41,129 bases of DNA from Clostridia bacterium (lineage in GTDB: Bacteria > Bacillota > Clostridia > Oscillospirales > CAG-272): NCBI GenBank assembly GCA_017481265.1, contig JAFUPK010000028.1, positions 1 through 41,129 on the forward strand. Reading direction: 5' to 3'. The position numbers and the translations under genes are program-made. A model generated the notes under the pieces. The model worked only from the letters and a program-made list of their open reading frames with translations, ran no database searches and was not told the origin of the DNA. Each line of letters begins with the position of its first letter. The first letter of the stretch is position 1. Of the stretch, positions 1 to 8,208 are shown piece after piece.

Positions 1-247
1 AAAGTTTTCTCCGTTTATCTTTTGTTGCCGAAGGCAACAAAAGATAAACATACGCCAAGGAGGTGAGCGAAGCGAGGAAACTTCGGCGTATGAGATGGTT
101 CCTTCGAAGGATATTAACCATATTTATGGTGGCAGGGCAAATAGTACATTGGAAATAAATCCAGTGAGCCTATAGGCTCGGCTGGGGATATGCCCTGGAG
201 GGGCAGTGCAAGCCACCGGTACGGTCGGTGGTCATGACTGCACAAAA
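1..247. other. Palindrome-rich intergenic sequence, unidentified structured element
   Basis: No coding frame is credible here, but almost every segment can pair. Arms 13-29 and 33-49 form a 17-bp hairpin with a GAA loop; 49-56 pairs with 85-92; 100-111 is the palindrome TCCTTCGAAGGA inside GGTT(97-100)/AACC(116-119). From 128 a compact fold is possible: GGTGGC (128-133) with GCCACC (212-217), AGGGCA (134-139) with TGCCCT (191-196), and between them two hairpins (150-153/160-163 and GAGCC 166-170/GGCTC 175-179). GCCACCG (212-218) can alternatively pair with CGGTGGT (226-232), and GTGCA (206-210) with TGCAC (239-243), so two mutually exclusive folds exist. I do not recognise it as any riboswitch or ncRNA class I know. 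It abuts the nrdD terminator, which would also serve a plus-strand transcript. Confidence 0.5.
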
Positions 248-273
248 CAGGAGAAGTCTTTTGACTTCTCCTG
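248..273. terminator. Bidirectional terminator of nrdD
   Basis: A perfect 11-bp stem (CAGGAGAAGTC / GACTTCTCCTG) with a TTTT loop. On the minus strand it lies 10 bases after the nrdD stop codon and is followed by TTTTG. On the plus strand it is followed by a T-rich run (279-285), so it could also stop transcription coming from the structured element at 1-247. Confidence 0.85.
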
Positions 274-283
274 AAATTGTTTT

Positions 284-2656
284 TTAAAGGGTCTGAAGGA
301 ACTTCTTGATGTTTGCTACAGAGGGGAACTTCTCAATCTCGCCATTCTTGACTGCTACAAGTGTGGGAGCCTGCTTGATTCCGAGAGCTTCAGTGAGCTG
401 TACGTTCTCCTGAGCCATTATTTTGGAATACGCAACGCCTGCCTTGGTGAGAAGTGTCTCAGCGATCTTGCAGTTGGGGCAGGTGGGAGATGCGAATACG
501 TAAATTCCGTCGGGAAGAAGAGCATCGTTCTTTTCTTCGCAAGCACATGCTTCAACAGCCTCAACCGGACCTGTGTGTGTCAGCACGGAATTTGCGATGT
601 CGTATGTCTTTCTCTCGCGGTACTCCTGAGCCTTACCGTCGTTCCAGTTTTTAACGGGACGGTAGTAACCTGTAATACGGCTGTAAACCTCGGTCTCCTT
701 GCCGCACTCGGGGCAGGTATACTTCTCGCCTGCGATATATCCGTGCTCGCGACATACGGAGTAAGTGGGAGACAGAGTGTAGTAGGGCAGGCGGTAGTTC
801 TCAGCGATCTTGCGGACGATAGATGCAGCCGCACGCCAATCGGGAAGCTTCTCGCCGAGGAATGCGTGGAATACTGTACCGGAGGTGTAAAGAGTCTGGA
901 GCTCATCCTGTACGTCAAGTGCTGTGAAGATGTCCTCAGTGTATCCAACGGGAAGGTGAGAGCTGTTTGTGTAATAGGGTGTACCGTTCTCGGATGCGCA
1001 GCGGATATCGGGGTATCTCTTTCTGTCGTGCTTTGCAAGACGGAATGCGGTAGACTCAGCGGGAGTTGCCTCAAGGTTGTAGAGGTCGCCGTACTGCTCC
1101 TGATAGTCGGAGAGACGCTCTCTCATGTGGTTGAGGACTTCCTTTGAGAATTCCTGTGTTTCGGTGTGAGTCATGTCCTTACCGATCCACTTTGCATTGA
1201 GACCTGCTTCGTTCATACCAACGAGACCGATGGTAGAGAAGTGGTTGTTGAATGTGCCGAGGTAACGCTTTGTATAAGGATAGAGACCCTCGTCAAGAAG
1301 CTTGGTGATGATGGTTCTCTTGACCTTGAGAGAACGTGCGGCAATGTCCATCATATGATCAAGTTTCTTATAGAAGTCTTCCTTGTTCTCTGCAAGATAA
1401 GCGATTCTGGGCATATTGATGGTAACAACACCTACAGAGCCTGTGGACTCACCGCTGCCGAAGAAGCCGCCGGACTTCTTGCGGAGCTCACGGAGGTCAA
1501 GACGGAGACGGCAGCACATGCTGCGTACGTCGGAGGGCTCCATGTCGCTGTTTACGTAGTTGGAGAAGTAAGGTGTACCGTACTTGGAGGTCATCTCAAA
1601 GAGAAGCTTGTTGTTCTCGGTCTCGGACCAGTCGAAGTCACGGGTGATGGAATATGTGGGGATGGGGTACTGGAAGCCGCGTCCGTTTGCGTCACCTTCG
1701 ATCATGATCTCGATAAACGCACGGTTTACCATGTCCATTTCGCGCTTGCAGTCGCCGTACTTGAAGTTCTGACGCTTTCCGCCTATGATAACGTATTCGT
1801 CAGCAAGGTCAGCGGGAACGGTCCAGTCGAGAGTGATGTTACTGAAGGGAGCCTGAGTTCCCCAACGGCTGGGTGTGTTTACACCGTAGATGAAGGACTC
1901 AATGCACTTCTTGACCTGATCGTAGCTGAGATTATCAGCCTTTACGAAGGGAGCGAGGTAAGTGTCGAATGAGGAGAATGCCTGTGCGCCTGCCCATTCG
2001 TTCTGCATGATACCGAGGAAGTTTACCATCTGGTTGCAGAGAGTTGCGAGATGCTTTGCGGGAGCAGAGGTGATCTTGCCGGGAACTCCGCCGAGACCTT
2101 CCTCGATAAGCTGCTTCAGGGACCAGCCTGCGCAATAGCCTGTGAGCATGGAAAGGTCGTGGAGGTGAATGTCTGCATTCTGGTGAGCCTTGGCGATCTC
2201 GTCGTCGTAGATCTCGGAAAGCCAGTAGTTAGCTGTGATAGCACCGGAGTTGGAAAGGATAAGTCCGCCTACGGAATATGTAACGGTGGAGTTTTCCTTA
2301 ACACGCCAGTCAAGGTTCTTGACGTACTGGTCAACGATCTCCTTGTAGTCGAGATATGTGGAGTTCATGTTGCGGAGCTTTTCTCTCTGTCTGCGGTAGA
2401 GGATGTAAGCCTTGGCAACATCGGTGTAGCCTGCCTGAACAAGAACGGTCTCGGCACTGTCCTGGATCTCCTCGACGTGGATCATTCCGTTTTCGATCTT
2501 GGGCTCGAAGTCGGAGGTTACTTTAAGTGCAAGGAAGTCGATTATGTTATCATTATACTGTCTGCCGCAGGCGTCGAAAGCTTTTCTCAGAGCCGCGGAA
2601 ATCTTGGAAATATCGTAATCTGCGATCTTTCCGTCTCTTTTTGTTACGTGGAACAT
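284..2656 (-). CDS. nrdD: Anaerobic (class III) ribonucleoside-triphosphate reductase with fused C-terminal redoxin domain
   Basis: This enzyme reduces NTPs to dNTPs without oxygen using a glycyl radical installed by NrdG. The 790-residue protein starts with an ATP-cone (FHVTKRDGKI...) that senses ATP/dATP, followed by the catalytic barrel with active-site cysteines in MCCRLRLDLREL. The C-terminal zinc site (CREHGY...CPEC) is followed by the glycyl-radical site RITGYYRP (Gly about 663). Unusually, about 75 further residues follow, containing a glutaredoxin/thioredoxin-like fold with the redox motif C726-P-N-C729 and a cis-Pro-type APTLV. The ATG at 2656 is chosen because it has an AAGGAG ribosome binding site about 7 bases upstream; a TTG at 2707 would add 17 residues but overlap nrdG. 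It lies 40 bp downstream of nrdG in one operon under tandem NrdR boxes. The family call is secure; use of the fused redoxin as the electron donor is inferred. Confidence 0.96.
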   Translation of the reverse strand: MFHVTKRDGKIADYDISKISAALRKAFDACGRQYNDNIIDFLALKVTSDFEPKIENGMIHVEEIQDSAETVLVQAGYTDVAKAYILYRRQREKLRNMNSTYLDYKEIVDQYVKNLDWRVKENSTVTYSVGGLILSNSGAITANYWLSEIYDDEIAKAHQNADIHLHDLSMLTGYCAGWSLKQLIEEGLGGVPGKITSAPAKHLATLCNQMVNFLGIMQNEWAGAQAFSSFDTYLAPFVKADNLSYDQVKKCIESFIYGVNTPSRWGTQAPFSNITLDWTVPADLADEYVIIGGKRQNFKYGDCKREMDMVNRAFIEIMIEGDANGRGFQYPIPTYSITRDFDWSETENNKLLFEMTSKYGTPYFSNYVNSDMEPSDVRSMCCRLRLDLRELRKKSGGFFGSGESTGSVGVVTINMPRIAYLAENKEDFYKKLDHMMDIAARSLKVKRTIITKLLDEGLYPYTKRYLGTFNNHFSTIGLVGMNEAGLNAKWIGKDMTHTETQEFSKEVLNHMRERLSDYQEQYGDLYNLEATPAESTAFRLAKHDRKRYPDIRCASENGTPYYTNSSHLPVGYTEDIFTALDVQDELQTLYTSGTVFHAFLGEKLPDWRAAASIVRKIAENYRLPYYTLSPTYSVCREHGYIAGEKYTCPECGKETEVYSRITGYYRPVKNWNDGKAQEYRERKTYDIANSVLTHTGPVEAVEACACEEKNDALLPDGIYVFASPTCPNCKIAETLLTKAGVAYSKIMAQENVQLTEALGIKQAPTLVAVKNGEIEKFPSVANIKKFLQTL

Positions 2657-2696
2657 TTCTTCTCTCCTTTTTAAAATTTCATCATTAAGTTGTTGC

Positions 2697-3386
2697 TTAT
2701 TTGTCAATTCCCCTTAGGCTTGCCCTTGGGGTATAGGGAAGAACGGCCGAGAGCAGTTCTTGCATCTCTTCGTATGAGAATGCACTGCAGCCATCGCCGA
2801 GAAGGTTACCTGAGTCCACAAAAGACTGGATAAAGTAAGGCTCGTCTCCGATGAGCTTTCCAATGGATGCGAAATCCGATACGCTGTGAATACCCTTGAC
2901 GGCTGTTGTTCGGAATTCGTGAGCTATGCCGCTGTTCTTAATAATGTCGATGCTGCGCTCAAACACTTCCGTTGACATTTCAAAGCCGATAGCTGAGGAA
3001 TATGTCTCGGGAGCGCTTTTGATGTCCATTGCGACATAGTCAATAAGTCCTGCCTGCAGGATATGCGAAAGCTTATCGGGGAAGCTTCCGTTGGTGTCAA
3101 GCTTCACGCTGTACCCAAGTGCACGAACCTCGCGTATGAATGACTCAAGATCCACTTGGATGAGCGGCTCGCCTCCTGTTATGCAGACTCCGTCAAGCAG
3201 TGAACGCCTTGATGAAAGATACGAGATGACATCGTCCTTCATGCTCGGCACAGCGGCGGGAGTCCTGACCAGGGAAGCGTTGTGGCAGAAGGGACAGCGA
3301 AGATTGCAGCCGCCCGTAAAAAGAGTACACGCTACCTTCCCGGGATAATCGAGAAGGGACAGCTTTTGGATCCCCTGAATGTTCAC
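2697..3386 (-). CDS. nrdG: Anaerobic ribonucleotide reductase activating protein (radical SAM)
   Basis: NrdG cleaves S-adenosylmethionine at a [4Fe-4S] cluster to generate the glycyl radical on NrdD. The cluster-binding motif is visible as GGCNLRCPFCHN (C-x3-C-x2-C) near residue 30, followed by the SAM-binding TGGEPL segment; 229 residues is a normal length for this family. A longer frame begins at 3458, but the GTG at 3386 is preferred: it has a GGAGG six bases upstream, and the upstream extension overlaps the promoter. It is the first gene of the nrdG-nrdD operon, and its promoter (3418-3446) overlaps NrdR boxes. A pyruvate-formate-lyase activase is a possible alternative reading, but the neighbouring nrdD settles the assignment. 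Confidence 0.94.
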   Translation of the reverse strand: MNIQGIQKLSLLDYPGKVACTLFTGGCNLRCPFCHNASLVRTPAAVPSMKDDVISYLSSRRSLLDGVCITGGEPLIQVDLESFIREVRALGYSVKLDTNGSFPDKLSHILQAGLIDYVAMDIKSAPETYSSAIGFEMSTEVFERSIDIIKNSGIAHEFRTTAVKGIHSVSDFASIGKLIGDEPYFIQSFVDSGNLLGDGCSAFSYEEMQELLSAVLPYTPRASLRGIDK

Positions 3387-3417
3387 TTCTAACCTCCATA
3401 TTTTGTGGTGCTCAGTA

Positions 3418-3446
3418 AGTATACCATAGATATTGTGTCTTGTCAA
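3418..3446 (-). promoter_or_regulatory. Promoter of nrdG-nrdD
   Basis: Read on the minus strand, -35 TTGACA (3446-3441), a 17-bp spacer and -10 TATACT (3423-3418) form a near-consensus sigma-A promoter. The NrdR box at 3423-3438 fills most of the spacer. Confidence 0.9.
3423..3438. promoter_or_regulatory. NrdR box (promoter-proximal)
   Basis: On the minus strand this reads ACACAATATCTATGGT, close to the NrdR consensus acaCwAtATaTwGtgt. It sits between the -35 and -10 elements, where binding would block RNA polymerase. Confidence 0.82.
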
Positions 3447-3454
3447 TAGCAAAA

Positions 3455-3470
3455 ACACAAAATAATGTGT
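3455..3470. promoter_or_regulatory. NrdR box (promoter-distal)
   Basis: On the minus strand this reads ACACATTATTTTGTGT, an almost symmetric NrdR-box match. Its centre is 32 bp from that of the proximal box, three helical turns, which is the spacing typical of NrdR-controlled operons. Confidence 0.85.
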
Positions 3471-3544
3471 TTTTTAGAATAAATATTTTTTTGGAGAAAA
3501 TTACCTCATTTCACAGGAAAATTCATAAATATACGAAGTTATAC

Positions 3545-3573
3545 TTGATTTATTTTCGCGGATGTATTATAAT
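3545..3573 (+). promoter_or_regulatory. Promoter of the aminotransferase-glycosyltransferase operon
   Basis: -35 TTGATT (3545-3550), 17-bp spacer, -10 TATAAT (3568-3573), 72 bp before the start codon at 3645. Confidence 0.85.
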
Positions 3574-3644
3574 ATTAAAAGGGGAATTGCCCTGCTGCGG
3601 CATACGATAAAAGTTGCAGATTTCAGCTTAAAGAAAGTATAAAT

Positions 3645-4871
3645 ATGAAACCGTTTGATAAAAAGATATGGCTCTCATCGCCTACCATGCACGGAGATGA
3701 GCTTACCTACATAAACGATGCGTACACAAAAAATTGGATGTCTACGGTTGGTGAGAATATTAACGAAGCAGAGCGCATAGCCGCTGAAAAGGTGGGATGC
3801 AAGTATGCTGTTGCCCTTTCCTGCGGAACAGCAGCGCTTCACCTTGCGGTCAAGCTTGCGGGAGTGAAGGCGGGAGATACCGTGTTCTGCAGTGACATGA
3901 CATTTGCCGCTACCGTAAATCCCGTACTTTATGAAAAGGCTGTGCCTGTATTCATAGACACCGAATATGACACCTGGAACATGGATCCTGTCGCACTTGA
4001 AAAGGCATTTGAGCTGTACCCCGGAGCAAAGGCTGTTGTCGTTGCAGACCTTTACGGAACGCCGGCGAAGCTTGATGAGATATGCGAAATTGCCGAAAGG
4101 CACGGCGCTGTAGTTATCGAGGATGCCGCAGAATCTCTCGGCGCTACCTACAAGGGACGCCAGACGGGAACCTTCGGAGCTTATAATGCGATCTCCTTTA
4201 ACGGAAACAAGATCATCACCGGATCCTCCGGCGGAATGCTTCTTACCGATGATAAAAGCGCTGCCGAAAAGGCACGGAAGTGGTCCACACAGAGCCGCGA
4301 GGCTGCACCTTGGTATCAGCATGAGGAGATCGGCTATAATTACCGCATGAGCAATGTGGTAGCAGGAGTGGTTCGCGGACAGTTCCCGTATCTTGAAAGT
4401 CATATCGCGCAGAAAAAGGCGATCTACGAAAGATATAAAGCGGCGTTTGCAGACCTTCCCGTGACCATGAATCCCTACGATGCGGAAAATTCCGAGCCGA
4501 ATTTCTGGCTTTCCTGTATGCTCATTGACGAGGAAGCTATGGCAAAGCAGGTGAGAAGCGACAACGAGAGCTGTTACATAAAGGAACACGGAAAGACCTG
4601 CCCGGATGAGATACTTGAGACCCTTGCAAAATATAATGCTGAGGGCAGACCCATATGGAAACCCATGCATATGCAGCCGATCTTCAGAATGCACGGCTTC
4701 GTGACAAGGGAAGGAAACGGCAGAGGCATGACAAATGCCTATATAGCAGGTGGCGTGGTTGATGTCGGTGCTGACATTTTCTCAAGAGGACTTTGCTTGC
4801 CCAGCGACAACAAAATGACTGCTGACGAGCAGGATATTATTATCGAAATTATAAGAAGTTGTTTTAATTAA
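3645..4871 (+). CDS. DegT/DnrJ/EryC1/StrS-family PLP-dependent sugar aminotransferase
   Basis: Members of this family transfer an amino group to nucleotide-linked keto-sugars in the synthesis of surface glycans. The 408-residue protein shows the family order: SCGTAALHLAV cofactor-phosphate region, FAATVNPVLY, EDAAESLGATYKG with the aspartate that contacts the pyridine nitrogen, and the lysine that forms the Schiff base in FNGNKIITGSSGG (Lys about 189). The C-terminal third contains the usual PIWKPMHMQP and GLCLPSDN segments. It is most like UDP-4-keto-6-deoxysugar aminotransferases of the PglE/WecE type, but substrate cannot be read from sequence. The next gene, a GT4 glycosyltransferase, starts 9 bp downstream, suggesting a two-gene unit. 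The ribosome binding site is weak (AAAGAAAG). Confidence 0.92.
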   Translation: MKPFDKKIWLSSPTMHGDELTYINDAYTKNWMSTVGENINEAERIAAEKVGCKYAVALSCGTAALHLAVKLAGVKAGDTVFCSDMTFAATVNPVLYEKAVPVFIDTEYDTWNMDPVALEKAFELYPGAKAVVVADLYGTPAKLDEICEIAERHGAVVIEDAAESLGATYKGRQTGTFGAYNAISFNGNKIITGSSGGMLLTDDKSAAEKARKWSTQSREAAPWYQHEEIGYNYRMSNVVAGVVRGQFPYLESHIAQKKAIYERYKAAFADLPVTMNPYDAENSEPNFWLSCMLIDEEAMAKQVRSDNESCYIKEHGKTCPDEILETLAKYNAEGRPIWKPMHMQPIFRMHGFVTREGNGRGMTNAYIAGGVVDVGADIFSRGLCLPSDNKMTADEQDIIIEIIRSCFN

Positions 4872-4880
4872 GGATGATAT

Positions 4881-5984
4881 ATGAAGATATTGTTTGTTGC
4901 CACCCTTTCGATTACAATAAACAGCTTTTTCAAACCTCATATTGAGATGCTTGTGCATGGAGGAAATCAAGTTGATATTGCTTGTAACTACGAGGAAGTA
5001 CCCCTTGATGGACGCTATGAAGAGCTTGGCTGTAAGATCTATCAGGTCGGCTTATCACGAGCACCGTTGTCAAAGGAAAACTATAAGGCTGTTTCACAAC
5101 TAAAAAGTATAGTAAAGAGCGGCAGATATGATATCATTCACTGCCATACACCAAATGCATCTGTGCTCACCCGCATGATCTGCCGGAAGCTTCGCAAGAA
5201 CGGCACGAGAGTATTCTACACAGCCCACGGATTTCATTTCTACAAAGGCGCGCCAAAGAAGAACTGGCTTCTTTTTTACCCCATTGAGAAGCTTTGCGCT
5301 CGCTTTACGGATAAGCTCATAACCATAAATAACGAGGACTATCAGCTTGCAAAGAAAAAGCTTAAGGCTAAGGAGGTCTGCTATGTGCCGGGAGTAGGTG
5401 TTGATCTTTCGAGATTCGGCACAGCTTCTGTTGATAAAAAGGCAAAACGGCAACAGCTCGGTATTCCCGAGGATGCTCGGCTTCTTTTTTCGGTTGGAGA
5501 GCTTAACGACAATAAGAATCATAAGCTCGTCATTGAGGCTCTGGCAAGGCTTGAAGGAACTGATATTCATTATGTTGTTGCAGGTAAGGGATACAAACAC
5601 GATAGTCTTTGTGAGCTTGCCGTCCGACTCGGCGTTTCGGACAGGGTTCATTTCCTCGGGTACCGAAACGACGTTGCTGAGCTGTACTCGGCGGCGGATA
5701 TATTCTGCTTCCCGTCAATACGTGAGGGCTTGTCTGTTGCGCTTATGGAGGCAATGGCAAGTAAGCTTCCCGTTATTTGCAGTAATATCCGCGGAAATGT
5801 GGATCTCATAAACGATTCGCCAAGCTGCCTGTTCGATCCGTACAGCGTTGAAAGCTGTATGTCGGCGATCGAGAAAGTGATGACCGCAGACCTTGCCGCG
5901 CTTGGTGAAAAGAACAGGGAAAGGGTATCGCAGTTCTCGATACAAAATGTTTTGAAGATAATGAAGGACATCTATTCAGAATAA
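4881..5984 (+). CDS. GT4-family glycosyltransferase (EpsD/PglA-like)
   Basis: This is a retaining GT-B glycosyltransferase, probably acting at the cytoplasmic face of the membrane in surface polysaccharide or glycan assembly. The N-terminal half has FKPHIEMLVHGGNQVDIAC and the DIIHCHTPNASVL segment, then YTAHGFHFYKGAP. The C-terminal half has LFSVGELNDNKNH, the YRNDVAELYSAADIFCFPS segment and the E-x7-E nucleotide-sugar motif EGLSVALMEAMA. Length (367 residues) is normal for GT4. It follows the DegT-type aminotransferase by 9 bp, so an amino-sugar product may be its donor or acceptor; this is inference from context. A strong bidirectional terminator overlaps its stop codon. Confidence 0.92.
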   Translation: MKILFVATLSITINSFFKPHIEMLVHGGNQVDIACNYEEVPLDGRYEELGCKIYQVGLSRAPLSKENYKAVSQLKSIVKSGRYDIIHCHTPNASVLTRMICRKLRKNGTRVFYTAHGFHFYKGAPKKNWLLFYPIEKLCARFTDKLITINNEDYQLAKKKLKAKEVCYVPGVGVDLSRFGTASVDKKAKRQQLGIPEDARLLFSVGELNDNKNHKLVIEALARLEGTDIHYVVAGKGYKHDSLCELAVRLGVSDRVHFLGYRNDVAELYSAADIFCFPSIREGLSVALMEAMASKLPVICSNIRGNVDLINDSPSCLFDPYSVESCMSAIEKVMTADLAALGEKNRERVSQFSIQNVLKIMKDIYSE

Positions 5985-6025
5985 AAAACTGTCGATCACT
6001 TAGCTTGAGTGATCGACAGTTTTTT
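5983..6025. terminator. Bidirectional terminator between convergent genes
   Basis: An 18-bp perfect stem (A-run + CTGTCGATCACT / AGTGATCGACAG + T-run) with a 7-base loop TAGCTTG serves both the glycosyltransferase gene and fucO on the other strand. Confidence 0.95.
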
Positions 6026-6037
6026 CGTTAATATGAA

Positions 6038-7186
6038 TCACATAAGTGAGAGGTAAAGCTCTTTGATCTCAGCAACGGATGTTTCTCTGGGGTTTCCGGG
6101 ACGGCAAGCGTCATCGTAAGCAGACTGAGACAGGAAGTCGATATCCTCCGCCTTTACGATGTCCTTGAGGTCTGCGGGAATTCCAACATCTGCAGAGAGC
6201 TGCTTTACAGCCTCGATTGCCGCCTTGCGTGCATCCTCGAGAGACATAGCATCAACACCGTCAACGCCCATAGCCTTGGCGATGTCGCGGTACTTCTCAC
6301 CTGTAGCGGGAGCATTGTACTCCATAACTGTGGGCAGTATGATAGCGTTTGCAACACCGTGGGGTGTGTCATATACTGCACCGAGGGGATGTGCCATGGA
6401 GTGGACGATGCCAAGACCTACGTTAGAGAAGCCCATGCCTGCGATGTACTGCCCGAGAGCCATACCGAGACGACCTTCGTCTGTGTTGTCAACGGCACCG
6501 CGGAGATGCTTTGCGATAAGCTCGATAGCCTTTATGTGGAACATATCGCTCATCTCCCAAGCGCCTGCGGTAATGTAGCCTTCAATGGCATGGGTCAAAG
6601 CGTCCATACCGGTAGCGGCGGTGAGTCCCTTGGGCATTGTAGCCATCATATCGGGGTCAACAACTGCAACAACGGGAATGTCGTGTACGTCTACGCATAC
6701 CATCTTGCGGTTCTTCTCGGCGTCGGTGATTACGTAGTTTATGGTAACCTCGGCTGCTGTTCCTGCTGTGGTGGGAACTGCGATAATGGGAACGCACTTG
6801 TTCTTTGTGGGAGCAACACCCTCAAGAGAACGGACATCGGCAAACTCAGGGTTCGCGATGATGATAGCAACCGCTTTCGCTGTGTCGATGGAGGAGCCTC
6901 CGCCGATAGCAACTATGCAGTCTGCTCCGCTTTCCTTGAAGGTGGCAACGCCTGCCTGAACGTTTTCGATGGTGGGGTTGGGCTTAATGTCGTCGAAAAG
7001 GGTGTAAGGGATCTCAGCGGCATCAAGAACGGCGGTCACCTTGCCCGTTACACCGAATTTGATAAGATCGGGGTCAGAGCATACGAGAGCTTTTTTGAAG
7101 CCTCTTGCCTTGATCTCATTTGCGATCTCCGCGATGGCGCCCTTGCCATGATAGCTTGTTTCATTGAGTACGAATCTGTTTGCCAT
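6038..7186 (-). CDS. fucO: Iron-containing alcohol dehydrogenase, lactaldehyde reductase type
   Basis: FucO reduces L-lactaldehyde to L-1,2-propanediol with NADH, disposing of the reducing power generated by fucose or rhamnose breakdown in anaerobes. From memory the protein aligns essentially end to end with E. coli FucO, with the same 382-residue length. Visible motifs are the NAD-binding GGGSSIDTAKA, PTTAGTAAEVTINYVITD, DALTHAIEGYIT with the metal ligands, and HSMAHPLGAVYDTPHG carrying the iron-binding histidines. The ATG at 7186 is preferred because it has a GGAGG site nine bases upstream and matches the usual MANRFVLNET start; the longer frame to 7300 runs through the promoter. It stands alone: no fucose or rhamnose catabolic genes are present in the window. 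A propanediol or butanol dehydrogenase role cannot be excluded. Confidence 0.92.
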   Translation of the reverse strand: MANRFVLNETSYHGKGAIAEIANEIKARGFKKALVCSDPDLIKFGVTGKVTAVLDAAEIPYTLFDDIKPNPTIENVQAGVATFKESGADCIVAIGGGSSIDTAKAVAIIIANPEFADVRSLEGVAPTKNKCVPIIAVPTTAGTAAEVTINYVITDAEKNRKMVCVDVHDIPVVAVVDPDMMATMPKGLTAATGMDALTHAIEGYITAGAWEMSDMFHIKAIELIAKHLRGAVDNTDEGRLGMALGQYIAGMGFSNVGLGIVHSMAHPLGAVYDTPHGVANAIILPTVMEYNAPATGEKYRDIAKAMGVDGVDAMSLEDARKAAIEAVKQLSADVGIPADLKDIVKAEDIDFLSQSAYDDACRPGNPRETSVAEIKELYLSLM

Positions 7187-7238
7187 TGGATTAATCCTCC
7201 GAATATATCTCAGCTTAGCGCTGTATTGTTCTTTAATA

Positions 7239-7267
7239 AGTATAACATGAAACATACATTTAGTCAA
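7239..7267 (-). promoter_or_regulatory. Promoter of fucO
   Basis: On the minus strand: -35 TTGACT (7267-7262), 17-bp spacer, -10 TATACT (7244-7239), 52 bp upstream of the start codon. Confidence 0.85.
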
Positions 7268-7354
7268 TAAGTATATTTTAATTCTCATAAATCTTCTCAC
7301 TTTGTGAATATTTTCGACAAAATGAGAAAGTGATTGGATATTTGAGTTTTCTTC

Positions 7355-7383
7355 TTGTACTTGTACACTGTTTGGCGTATAAT
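7355..7383 (+). promoter_or_regulatory. Promoter of the metallophosphoesterase gene
   Basis: -35 TTGTAC (7355-7360), 17-bp spacer, -10 TATAAT (7378-7383), 28 bp before the ATG at 7412. Confidence 0.8.
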
Positions 7384-7411
7384 ATATAGAGCAATACTTA
7401 CGGAGATCAAA

Positions 7412-8167
7412 ATGGTTACAACATATTATAGTATAAATACTTCTAAGACCGCGGGACTAACCATAGGTCATCTGTCGGATATACACGGCAAGATGAAGCA
7501 TGAGATGATCGATGCACTTAAAAAGGAAAAGCCGGACCTCATAGCGCTGACCGGCGATTTCGGAGAAGGGGATTATGCATCTTCCGATAAAAGTCTCGGG
7601 TTTCTCAGGGAGCTTTCAAATATCGCGCCCACCTTTTACTCTCTCGGAAATCATGAGCTCGGACTTACTGAGACTGCCCGTCGGAGAATATGTTCCGTCG
7701 GAGTCCATCTTCTTGACGACAGCTTTATTAGGTATAATGGGATCACTGTTGGAGGATTGACTTCGGGATTTTTTCATTCCGATATCGGCAACGGTCGAGC
7801 AAATCCACATCCCTTTAAGACTCCAAAGCCGAACACAGAGTTTCTGGACTCCTTTTGTAAGCAGGATGGCTTCTTGATACTCCTATGCCACCACCCCGAA
7901 TATTATTTTGACTATATTCAAGGCAGAAAAATAGACCTTGTATTGTCCGGTCACGCACACGGAGGACAGATCAGACTGTTTGGAAGAGGGCTTATGGCTC
8001 CCGGTCAGGGGTTGTTCCCTAAGTACACCTCGGGACTTCACGACGGACGTCTTGTGATAAGCCGCGGACTTGCAAACACAGGCGGGCTGATCCCGCGCCT
8101 GTTTAATGAGACTGAGCTTGTTATGGTGAAGATAGGTCCAAACCCATTGACAAAGAAAGCGCTGTGA
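7412..8167 (+). CDS. YkuE/YaeI-like calcineurin-type metallophosphoesterase
   Basis: This is a dinuclear-metal phosphoesterase of the calcineurin superfamily. All blocks are present in order: LSDIHG (first Asp and His), LTGDFGEG, SLGNHELG, LLCHHPEY and LSGHAHGGQIRL. The C-terminal GLFPKYTSGLH and SRGLANTGGLIPR segments are typical of the YkuE/YaeI branch, which act on membrane-associated phosphoester substrates; the substrate here is unknown. The ATG at 7412 (GGAG upstream) is chosen over an in-frame start at 7355, which lies in the -35 box. There is no obvious signal peptide. The PHP-domain gene follows 41 bp downstream and is probably co-transcribed. Confidence 0.9.
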   Translation: MVTTYYSINTSKTAGLTIGHLSDIHGKMKHEMIDALKKEKPDLIALTGDFGEGDYASSDKSLGFLRELSNIAPTFYSLGNHELGLTETARRRICSVGVHLLDDSFIRYNGITVGGLTSGFFHSDIGNGRANPHPFKTPKPNTEFLDSFCKQDGFLILLCHHPEYYFDYIQGRKIDLVLSGHAHGGQIRLFGRGLMAPGQGLFPKYTSGLHDGRLVISRGLANTGGLIPRLFNETELVMVKIGPNPLTKKAL

Positions 8168-8208
8168 AGTATAATTGATAAAAATAAATCGTAAGAGAGG
8201 ACAGGCAA

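Noticed and set aside
128..243. Possible c-di-GMP (GEMM), cobalamin, twister or HEARO RNA
   Set aside because: Only short words such as CAGGGCAAA or GGAGGGGC resemble these; the conserved cores are missing.
575..1147. Long plus-strand frame opposite nrdD (also 1166-1972 and 2051-2674)
   Set aside because: These are shadow frames of the high-quality nrdD gene with no start signals or recognisable protein features.
2657..2707. N-terminal extension of nrdD from a TTG at 2707
   Set aside because: It overlaps the end of nrdG, and the ATG at 2656 has a strong AAGGAG site at proper distance and matches the ATP-cone start.
3387..3458. Extension of nrdG to 3458
   Set aside because: It would run through the -35/-10 promoter and an NrdR box; GTG at 3386 has a GGAGG site.
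6359..7270. Plus-strand frame opposite fucO
   Set aside because: Cysteine-rich, low-complexity translation with no family resemblance; shadow of fucO codon usage.
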